Source of the DNA: CALDTK01 sp041744755
Lineage (GTDB): Bacteria > Bacteroidota > Bacteroidia > Chitinophagales > Saprospiraceae
Direction of reading: 5' to 3'
Length of the DNA: 29,991 nucleotides
NCBI GenBank assembly: GCA_041744755.1
Contig: JBGTKC010000275.1
Span: 1-29,991, forward strand
In this document: in pieces, positions 15,234 to 21,228 of the stretch
How positions within the stretch are numbered: the first letter of the stretch is position 1
Layout of the letters: each line of letters starts with the position of its first letter
Notes under the pieces: generated by a model
The model's input: only the letters and a program-made list of their open reading frames with translations
What the model was told of the DNA's origin: nothing
The model's database searches: none
Made by a program: the position numbers and the translations under genes

Positions 15234-15660
15234 TGCTCCAAACCCCCTCCTGCCGATACTCCACCGACCACCCATAGTGCCGCGCCGCTTCAGGACCCTC
15301 GTTGCGGATGATTAGCCGGTAATGCCTGGAGGGTTTTGGCGAAAGCTGAATCTCGATGGTGCTCCCGGCCCGCGCGTACTTGACCGCGTTGCCGAGCAAA
15401 TTGCGCAGCGCGATCTCGAGCAGTCCCGGCTCTGCTTCCACCGTGCATCCCCCGAGGCGCGTCTCCCAGCACAGTCCCCGCGCCTCACTCTGCTCTCGGT
15501 AGGCGTCGAGCGTCCGCGCGACGGCGCCGCCGATGTCGATCGGGACGCGGGTTTCGCCTCCGCGCTCGGGCGCCCCCACAGAATCGCGCGTCACGTCAAT
15601 GGTGTACTCATCCCGCCGTAGGTACTCCGTCACGACGGCCGCCAGATCAGCTTCGTTCTT
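15184..15660 (-). pseudogene. Response-regulator / histidine-kinase deletion-fusion remnant
   Basis: The frame contains NEADLAAVVTEYLRRDEYTI then DVTRDSV (about 15657-15577), which looks like the first helix and strand of a receiver domain (usually DDEADLAxVV...LRRxGYxVD). It then passes into GGAVARTLDAYREQSEARGL, EPGLLEIALRNLLGNAVKYA (the HATPase N box) and YRLIIRNEGPE. Kinase homology stops near 15289, before the G boxes, and the last 30 or so codons are unrelated. The simplest reading is a regulator-kinase operon that lost the middle by deletion and its 3' end at the AT-rich insertion. No start codon is convincing. An exact 14-mer copy encodes SPKP at 15333. Confidence 0.6.
15333..15346 (-). 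repeat. Dispersed 14-mer, exact copy 7
   Basis: In the kinase remnant, on its coding strand but in a different reading phase from uxaC, giving Leu-Ser-Pro-Lys-Pro. Confidence 0.9.
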
Positions 15661-15692
15661 AGCGTGTCCAGTGCGCTCCTTGCGTCCTAAAA

Positions 15693-16856
15693 TCAAAACT
15701 GGCGCCACTCCCTCCCCGCCTTCCGCTTCGGCGGCGCCTCGGCCGGGATTTGATTGCTCGCGATGTAGTCGATGATCAGCGGGAAGTCCGTCTGGTCGAT
15801 GTTCTCCGAACCGCACTCCGGGAGAATCTTCCGGAGACCGATCTTGGCGTTGGTCCTGATGCTGAGGCAGTAGTAGTCGTTAAGCTCCTCGCGGGGGAGC
15901 GCGAGGGTGTAGGCGGCTCCGAGGAGCTCGTCATCGGGCACGAGCCACGGCTCGAGCTCGCCCGCGGCGCCGATGTTGCGGCGCAGGAGGACCTTCGCGT
16001 TCGGGAGCGCCCGGCGTCGCGTCCACCAGACGTCCTCGACCTGCTCGAGCGCGAAGTAAGTGTCCTCAAACCGCGGTACGGCACCGAGTTCGGTAAGGTA
16101 GCGCATCAAGATCTGGCTCACGGCCTCCTCGAAGGGCAGGTCGCTGCGGATAGCCTCCATACCGATCTCGACGCCTAACAGGTTCGAATACAGGTCCTCC
16201 GGCGAGAAGCTCGAGTAGCGCTCGGGGACGAACGGGATGTACGAGGCCCCGAACCACGTGGCGATCTCGTGCCAGAGCGACAGATCGAAGGCAATCTTAC
16301 CGGCGAGCTCTGGGAGGTCGGGCCGGTCGGCGTGGGAGGCCAGGTCTATCGTGAGGGTCCTGTGCCCTCCCTCGCTGCCCAGTTCCAGGATCACCGGTTG
16401 GTCGGCGGCCTGCGCTGCCGCCATGCGCGCGTGGAGGTAGGCCGTCCAGTCGACGTAGTCGCGCAGGTGCCCAAGGTCCACGAAGCCCCCGCGCCGTGTG
16501 TAGATGATGCCGTTGCCCTCGAGCTTATCGCCGAGGTAGCGGTGCCGGCCGATGTCGTCGACCGAGATTAGGTCGGACTTGTGGACGAAGGGGATGCGGG
16601 CCACGCTCAGGTCGGCCCCGAAGGCACAACAGGCCCTGATGATGTTCGGGGGTGGGGTCAGCAACGCTTGTGGATCTAGTCCCAGTGGCTCGGCGGCGGC
16701 TACGGTAGTCCCCAAGGCCAACAGGACGAGCGCGGCCGCTACTCTGTAGCGAGGTGCCAGGGGCTTGGGCGCCTGGATACTGGGTACTTGGAGGCCGGGT
16801 GCGGCATACTTGAAAGCTCGGGGGGGTGACTTCGGGGTGGAGCGGAAGCAGGGCAT
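15693..16856 (-). CDS. DUF4056 family exported protein
   Basis: A 387-residue protein. After a basic N-terminal stretch, residues about 37-55 (RVAAALVLLALGTTVAAAEP) look like a signal peptide, so the true start may lie downstream of ATG 16856. The mature part has the DUF4056 wording: RACCAFGADLSVARIPFVHK, HRYLGDKLEGNGIIYTRRGG followed by FVDLGHLRDYVDW, and FDLSLWHEIATWFGASYIPF. The clustered His/Asp/Glu residues (GHLRDYVDW and LWHEIATW) suggest a metal or hydrolase site, but the family's function is unknown. It lies just downstream of the PH-like gene on the same strand. Confidence 0.85.
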   Translation of the reverse strand: MPCFRSTPKSPPRAFKYAAPGLQVPSIQAPKPLAPRYRVAAALVLLALGTTVAAAEPLGLDPQALLTPPPNIIRACCAFGADLSVARIPFVHKSDLISVDDIGRHRYLGDKLEGNGIIYTRRGGFVDLGHLRDYVDWTAYLHARMAAAQAADQPVILELGSEGGHRTLTIDLASHADRPDLPELAGKIAFDLSLWHEIATWFGASYIPFVPERYSSFSPEDLYSNLLGVEIGMEAIRSDLPFEEAVSQILMRYLTELGAVPRFEDTYFALEQVEDVWWTRRRALPNAKVLLRRNIGAAGELEPWLVPDDELLGAAYTLALPREELNDYYCLSIRTNAKIGLRKILPECGSENIDQTDFPLIIDYIASNQIPAEAPPKRKAGREWRQF

Positions 16857-16879
16857 GTCTGGGGCGCGAGATTAAGCCC

Positions 16880-16957
16880 GCGTAAAGCCGACTGGACCTC
16901 TAACGTCGCCAAATGACAGAAAGTCCACCGCGGAGGTGCCCGAAATCGGCTTTACGC
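16880..16957. terminator. Long inverted repeat, terminator-like, after the PH-like gene
   Basis: GCGTAAAGCCGA (16880-16891) and TCGGCTTTACGC (16946-16957) are perfect 12-base inverted repeats. Inside them a shorter ACCTC/GAGGT pair could extend the stem. The right arm overlaps the last codons and TAA of the minus-strand PH-like gene, so the hairpin forms exactly at that gene's end, before the DUF4056 gene. No U-run follows, so it may be a processing or stability hairpin. Confidence 0.5.
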
Positions 16958-17458
16958 CGCCACCGAAATGGCGCGCTTCAACTCTTTAGCGCGGCGTGAG
17001 CCGATGAAGTAGCTCTCGCCGGCCTTGGTCTCGATTCGTAGGCCGTTGCGACCCGTGAGCGATAGGTAGCGTTCGCCGGAGAGCCAGCCGCCGTGCCCGT
17101 AGTGCTGCGCGAAGACCGGGTGACGTACCACGTCCACGCTCGCGATCTCGCTGAGGGGAATGCGGGCCTTCTGGGAGATGAGCGAGGTCTGGTCCACCTT
17201 GAGGTTCTTGGTGGTGACGCGGATCCGGTGGCGGGCGCGGACCAGGTGCGTGACGTAAAGCCCCAACCCGAGCGAGACAGACCCGGCGAGTAGGAGCTTC
17301 CCGGTGTCGACGGAGGCCGCGGTGGCGAAGGTGAACGTGAGGTAGAGACCTGCGGCGAGGAGTGCGCTTAGCGCAAGCAGGAGGTCGTACTGGCGGAAGT
17401 GTACGACTTCCCGGAATTTGGATTGGTTCAAGATGTGGAGTTTACCTGGAGTTAACAT
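16952..17458 (-). CDS. Two-TM membrane protein with PH-like C-terminal domain
   Basis: A 168-residue protein when started at ATG 17458 (MLTPGKLHILNQSKFREVVH). The frame is open to 17602, but that extension looks non-coding. Two membrane segments follow each other: YDLLLALSALLAAGLYLTFT and LLLAGSVSLGLGLYVTHLV. The rest resembles a bacterial PH-like domain: RIRVTTKNLKVDQTSLISQK, ARIPLSEIASVDVVRH, SLTGRNGLRIETKAGESYFI and GSRRAKELKRAI. Function unknown; it probably sits in the inner membrane with the PH-like domain in the cytoplasm. Confidence 0.7.
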   Translation of the reverse strand: MLTPGKLHILNQSKFREVVHFRQYDLLLALSALLAAGLYLTFTFATAASVDTGKLLLAGSVSLGLGLYVTHLVRARHRIRVTTKNLKVDQTSLISQKARIPLSEIASVDVVRHPVFAQHYGHGGWLSGERYLSLTGRNGLRIETKAGESYFIGSRRAKELKRAISVAA

Positions 17459-17694
17459 TGGGGAAACGCTAAGGTAATGCCATATATTGGACGGCGGAGG
17501 CTCATTGATTGTGGATTGACAGTGCGTTTGCACGGTTCCGTGCCGAAGTGGGGAGTCCCGGGCCCCACTCGATCGCGTTAGCGAGGGTAGTCCCGGCTCC
17601 ACGCGCGCCTATCTATCGGCTACCATACCAAAGGCGGACAGCCACCGCGCCTGCTGAGGAGTAATTTTGCCACATCCTAAAGCCCGTAACCCTT

Positions 17695-18651
17695 TTGCTG
17701 CTGGTCGGCCTCCTCGCCGCCGGTAGCGCCGCGGGCCAGACCGCTACCGAGGCGACCCTCATCTCGCCGACTACGGCCGCGGTTCCCGCCGATCGCCCAC
17801 TCTTCGTCCTGCGCTACGCCAACGACTACTTCACGGCCAGCGACTACTATTTTACCCAGGGCATTTACGCCAGCTACGGCACGGCCCACCGCACGTTTTT
17901 CATCGGCCAGGAAGGTTACACACCGACCAGCATCGCCGACCCAGAGGTGCGCTGGGGGGACAGACCTTACGCAGGTACCCTTTACGGAGGCATCCGTGGA
18001 CGTTTTGCCGAAAGGCCACAGCGTTATCCGCCTAAACTCGGTAAGCGGGAGTGGACCTACGAGGCGCTCGCCGGCATCATCGGCCCGCAGGCCAAGGGCG
18101 AGCAGCAGCAGCGCTACATCCACCGCCTAATCGACGACGAGGCCCCGATGGGGTGGCGCTACCAGATCGCGAACGACGTGCTGGCGGACGTGACGGTCGG
18201 CTTTCGCCAAAACCTCCTACTCCTGTCCCACCTCGCCGTCGACGTGGAGGCCGAGGCGCGCCTCGGTACTTTCCGCACGCGCCTGGCCGGCGGGGGAGAG
18301 CTACGTGTGGGCTGGCCGTTCCTGGCGGCGGTGATCGCGCCGCGGATCATTACACCCTTCCACGATGCCACGCTACAGGGCGGCTTCTTTAGCGAAAGCC
18401 AGTACAGACTGCGGTATAAGGAGATAGATCACCTGATCGGACGTTTGGACCTCGGCCTACAGGCTCGCATCGGCAACTGGATCCTGAGCTACTCGCGCAC
18501 CTTCGACAGCCAGGAGATCACCACCGGGCGGCGGCACGGCTGGGGGACGCTCGGGGTGTCGGTGCTGATGCGCGACCGCGAGGCGATCAGCGACAAGTCG
18601 AAATTCTCGCTTCTGGATAACTCGCTGAGCGGGCGGGTGCACCAGTGGTAA
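17695..18651 (+). CDS. LpxR-like (DUF2219) outer-membrane protein
   Basis: About 318 residues with the DUF2219/LpxR pattern: LRYANDYFTASDYYFTQGIY (N43-D44 correspond to the conserved Asn-Asp active-site pair), DRPYAGTLYGG, and a C-terminal barrel ending in strands around SYSRTFDSQEITTG and WGTLGVSVLMR. LpxR of Salmonella removes the 3'-acyloxyacyl chain of lipid A at the outer membrane; whether this homologue is active is unknown. Start is uncertain: TTG 17695 leaves a signal peptide lacking its basic end, whereas reading from ATC 17674 adds ILKPVTL, which would complete it. An AGGAG lies at 17656-17660. Exact 14-mer copy at 18200 (GFRQN) and a variant at 18002. Confidence 0.8.
   Translation: MLLVGLLAAGSAAGQTATEATLISPTTAAVPADRPLFVLRYANDYFTASDYYFTQGIYASYGTAHRTFFIGQEGYTPTSIADPEVRWGDRPYAGTLYGGIRGRFAERPQRYPPKLGKREWTYEALAGIIGPQAKGEQQQRYIHRLIDDEAPMGWRYQIANDVLADVTVGFRQNLLLLSHLAVDVEAEARLGTFRTRLAGGGELRVGWPFLAAVIAPRIITPFHDATLQGGFFSESQYRLRYKEIDHLIGRLDLGLQARIGNWILSYSRTFDSQEITTGRRHGWGTLGVSVLMRDREAISDKSKFSLLDNSLSGRVHQW
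18200..18213 (+). repeat. Dispersed 14-mer, exact copy 8
   Basis: Within the LpxR-like gene in yet another reading phase, encoding Gly-Phe-Arg-Gln-Asn. A related CCTTTCGGCAAAAC copy lies at 18002-18015 on the opposite strand in the same gene. Confidence 0.9.
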
Positions 18652-18659
18652 GGGGAGAA

Positions 18660-18776
18660 GAATTATTGAAGGGTGAAGGGTGAAGGTTGAAGTCTTGAAA
18701 GGGCTACCGCAAGTGGCGGCACATCCTCCGCGGCAATGCCTTCAACACTTCACCCTTCACTCCTTCGACACTTACC
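18660..18776. repeat. Inverted heptad-repeat element between convergent LpxR-like gene and dnaN
   Basis: Shortly after the LpxR-like stop come TTGAAGGGTGAAGGGTGAAG and TTGAAGTCTTGAAAGG. A GC core follows, with TCCGCGGCA as in the 2641 element, then CCTTCAACACTTCACCCTTC, then ACTCCTTCGACACTTA, next to the dnaN stop. Both convergent genes thus carry the same repeat type after their stop codons, facing each other, able to form a large hairpin; likely a bidirectional terminator. Confidence 0.7.
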
Positions 18777-19889
18777 TCAGTAATGCACCATCACCGGCAT
18801 CACCAGCATCAAGGTCTGCTCGTGCTCGTCCTCGGTGGTCGGGAGCATGATCGCGGCGCGGTTCGGCTCCGAGAACTTCATCGTGATCGTCTCGGCGTTG
18901 AGGGCGCCGAGCATCTCCTGGAGGAACTTGGCGTTGAAGGCAATCTTTAGGGGCTCGCCGTCGAAGGTGCAGGTGAGCTGCTCGGTGGCCTCGGAGTTAT
19001 AGTCCGCGTCGCGCCCGGTGAGCGTGAGGGACCCGGGGCTCATCTCGAGCTGGACCTGGTTGGTGGTGCGGTTGGCGTACAGCGCGATGCGGCGCAGCGA
19101 ACTCTGGAGGTCGGCCCGGTCGACGGTGAGGGTCTTCGGGTTGTCCTTCGGGATGACGTTGTTGTAGTCCGGGAAGTTGGCGTTGATCAGCAAGCACGTC
19201 ACCTTCGTCTTTCCGATCTGGAAGAAGGCGTGCTTCTTGTTGAACGACATCATCACCTCGTCACTGCCGCTGAGCGCGGACTTGAGCAACGTAAGCCCTT
19301 TGCGTGGCACGATAAAGGTCCCGGAGGCGTCCCCGGTCAGCTCCTGCGCACTGAACTTGACGAGCTTGTGCGCATCCGTGGCCACGAAGTTGACCTCCGC
19401 GCCGTCGACCTCGAAGAAGACCCCCATCATGGCGGGCCGCAGCTCATCGGTCGTGGTCGCGAAAAGGGTTTTGTTGATGGCGCGCTCTAGCACACTCACC
19501 GAGAGGCTCAGCTGCTCGACGCCCTCGGCCTCCGGCAGACGCGGGAAGTCCGCGGCGTCGGAGCCGGCCAGCCGGTACTTCCCGTAGGCGCTCGTCAGCT
19601 GGATCGAGTACTTCTCGTCGACATCGAAGGTGACCGGCTGCTCCGGCAAAGCCTTGAGGGTATCGAGCAGGAGCTTGGCCGGTACGGCCACGGCGAAGTC
19701 CTCGTCGGCCTGGACCTCGGTGTGGGCCACGACGCTCGTCTCCAGGTCGGTGGCCATGATGACGAGGTCGGTGCCCTCGGTGCGGAACACGAAGTTCTCG
19801 AGGATCGGGACCACGGGATTGGTGGCGATGGCGCCGTTGGCGAGGTTGAGTTGCTTTTGGAGGGTCCCGGAGGAGATCGTGAATTTCAT
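18777..19889 (-). CDS. dnaN: DNA polymerase III beta subunit (sliding clamp)
   Basis: A 370-residue clamp from ATG 19889 (MKFTISSGTLQKQLNLANGA), the standard family start; the frame extends upstream to 19988 without support. Three clamp domains are recognisable: NPVVPILENFVFRTEGTDLV, YRLAGSDAADFPRLPE, ATDAHKLVKFSAQEL, IPKDNPKTLTVDRADLQSSL, FNAKFLQEMLGAL, and the C-terminal hydrophobic-cleft strand TLMLVMPVMVHY ending in the usual proline/methionine-rich tail. It encircles DNA and tethers polymerase and repair factors. Here it stands alone, not beside dnaA/recF; the upstream neighbour on the same strand is a yedK-type gene. Confidence 0.97.
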   Translation of the reverse strand: MKFTISSGTLQKQLNLANGAIATNPVVPILENFVFRTEGTDLVIMATDLETSVVAHTEVQADEDFAVAVPAKLLLDTLKALPEQPVTFDVDEKYSIQLTSAYGKYRLAGSDAADFPRLPEAEGVEQLSLSVSVLERAINKTLFATTTDELRPAMMGVFFEVDGAEVNFVATDAHKLVKFSAQELTGDASGTFIVPRKGLTLLKSALSGSDEVMMSFNKKHAFFQIGKTKVTCLLINANFPDYNNVIPKDNPKTLTVDRADLQSSLRRIALYANRTTNQVQLEMSPGSLTLTGRDADYNSEATEQLTCTFDGEPLKIAFNAKFLQEMLGALNAETITMKFSEPNRAAIMLPTTEDEHEQTLMLVMPVMVHY

Positions 19890-20020
19890 AGTCGCTGCGA
19901 GTAGGGCGCTAAAGTAGGCCAGTGGGCTGCGCGCGCGCGGAAAGCCTTTCCCCGGCGGTCTGTTACAAACCGCCGTGCCCGTGTGCATAAGCTGCGCGAG
20001 GGGTCCGTGCGCGCGGCGTC

Positions 20021-20692
20021 CTACTCGAGTCCTTCGTGCAGTTCGGGTCCGTTGTTGCGCACGCTATTGACGAGTTGCGAGACCGGATACAACTCCAAGG
20101 TCCCGTCCGCCGGCGTGTGGAGCAACTCGGTGATGTCGTCCTCGGTCAGCTCCGAGAGCCAGGCCTGTTGTAGGTCGGCTTTCGCCAAAACCACCGGCAT
20201 GCGGTCGTGGATCGGTGACATCTCCGCGTTGGGCGCCGTGGTGATGATCGAGAAGGTGAGCTTCTCGTGCTCGGGGTTGTCTTTGTCCCGCCAGTACTCC
20301 CAGATGCCGGCGAACACGACGGGGGCCTTCGCGTCGGGCAGTTGGATGCGGAACGGGTGTTTCTCCTTGCCCTCGCGGCGCCACTCGTAAAAGCTGTCGG
20401 CCAGCACCAGGCACCGCCGTTCGCGCACGGGCTTGCGGAAGCTCGGTTTGTCGAGGATCCCCTCCGCGCGGGCGTTGATCATGCGGGCGTTGTTCTTGCC
20501 GTCCTTGCTCCAAAAAGGCACCAGGCCCCACTCGAATAGCTCTACCTGCTGCGGCGCGCGGTTGGTGATGATCGGGGCGAACTGCGTCGGGGCAACGTTG
20601 TAGTTCGGCGCGAGGTCCGCGGGCACCGTCACGGGTCCGAAGGCCTCCTCGATCTGGTGGGGGGTCATGGTCTGGGAGTAGCGTCCACACAT
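20021..20692 (-). CDS. yedK: SRAP (HMCES/YedK-type) abasic-site DNA-protein crosslinking protein
   Basis: A 223-residue SRAP-domain protein. Catalytic Cys2 is at the start MCGRYSQT and becomes the N-terminus after Met removal. N73 (NARAEGI), E103 (DSFYEWRR) and H162 (SPIHDRMPVVL) match the conserved SRAP active-site set, and NYNVAPTQ is the usual nucleotide/DNA-binding segment. These proteins form a thiazolidine crosslink to abasic sites in single-stranded DNA, shielding them at replication forks. Co-orientation with dnaN fits a replication-repair neighbourhood, though the 131-base gap means an operon is not certain. An exact 14-mer copy lies at 20178 (VLAKA). Confidence 0.95.
   Translation of the reverse strand: MCGRYSQTMTPHQIEEAFGPVTVPADLAPNYNVAPTQFAPIITNRAPQQVELFEWGLVPFWSKDGKNNARMINARAEGILDKPSFRKPVRERRCLVLADSFYEWRREGKEKHPFRIQLPDAKAPVVFAGIWEYWRDKDNPEHEKLTFSIITTAPNAEMSPIHDRMPVVLAKADLQQAWLSELTEDDITELLHTPADGTLELYPVSQLVNSVRNNGPELHEGLE
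20178..20191 (+). repeat. Dispersed 14-mer, exact copy 9
   Basis: Inside the yedK-type gene, antisense to it, encoding VLAKA just after the conserved MPV motif. Confidence 0.9.
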
Positions 20693-21228
20693 GCCGAGGG
20701 TAACGCTGGAGGGCTGTTGGGTTGTTTGGTGGAGAGGTTGTTTGGTGGGGACTAGATCGCACAGAGACGCGGCGGCAGTAAGAAGCTTTGCTGCGTCCGC
20801 TGGCTCACGACGGGGCGGGGAGTGGGGCGACAGGTCTATAGGTCGGTGCCCAGCCGCGGGCCCGAAACTTCACCAGTGGCGATAGAGAGGGGGGAGGAGG
20901 AGGCGTGACAAAGGGTGCCACTCGGAAAATCGAGTGTAAGCTAAAACCCCGCTCTCGAGCGGCAGGCGCCGCGCGCCGTCGGTGAGCAGGGTTGTCCGCC
21001 GATGAGCAGCGTGCTCCTCTTGAGAAGACTTCCGTCAAAACGACCTGTCTATCCTCCTAAACCCCCGCGCAAGCTTCCGAAGTACATGTTTTGGCGAAAG
21101 CCGCCGCTCCCAAAACGCCATGTTGATTTTACCTCCGCAGTAAGCCTTCGGGTGGGGCGTGTCCCGTGCGAAGTACCTAAAGCGAGGTAGCCGGCCCTAC
21201 CTTGTGAGGACAACAGACACCAAAACCT
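20693..21228. other. Divergent intergenic region upstream of susC
   Basis: About 536 bases with no supported gene. It holds a GGTTGTTTGGTGG direct repeat (about 20710-20750) and an exact 14-mer copy at 21088-21101. A possible Bacteroidota -7 element, TACCTTGTG, lies about 30 bases before the susC ATG and resembles TAnnTTTG; no clear -33 TTTG is placed correctly, so the promoter call is weak. Confidence 0.5.
21088..21101 (-). repeat. Dispersed 14-mer, exact copy 10 (intergenic)
   Basis: Lies about 130 bases upstream of susC, outside any supported gene, and is the last exact copy in the window. A related ACTTCCGTCAAAAC variant is at about 21028-21041. Confidence 0.9.

Noticed and set aside
1480..21101. 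The 14-mer as a simple transcription-factor operator
   Set aside because: Eight of ten exact copies are inside coding regions at varied distances from starts and in both orientations, which does not fit promoter operators, although it is slightly palindromic.
1480..21101. The 14-mer as a polar chromosome-segregation or Chi-like word
   Set aside because: Six copies on one strand and four on the other show no strand polarity in this window; a whole-replichore analysis would be needed to revive this.
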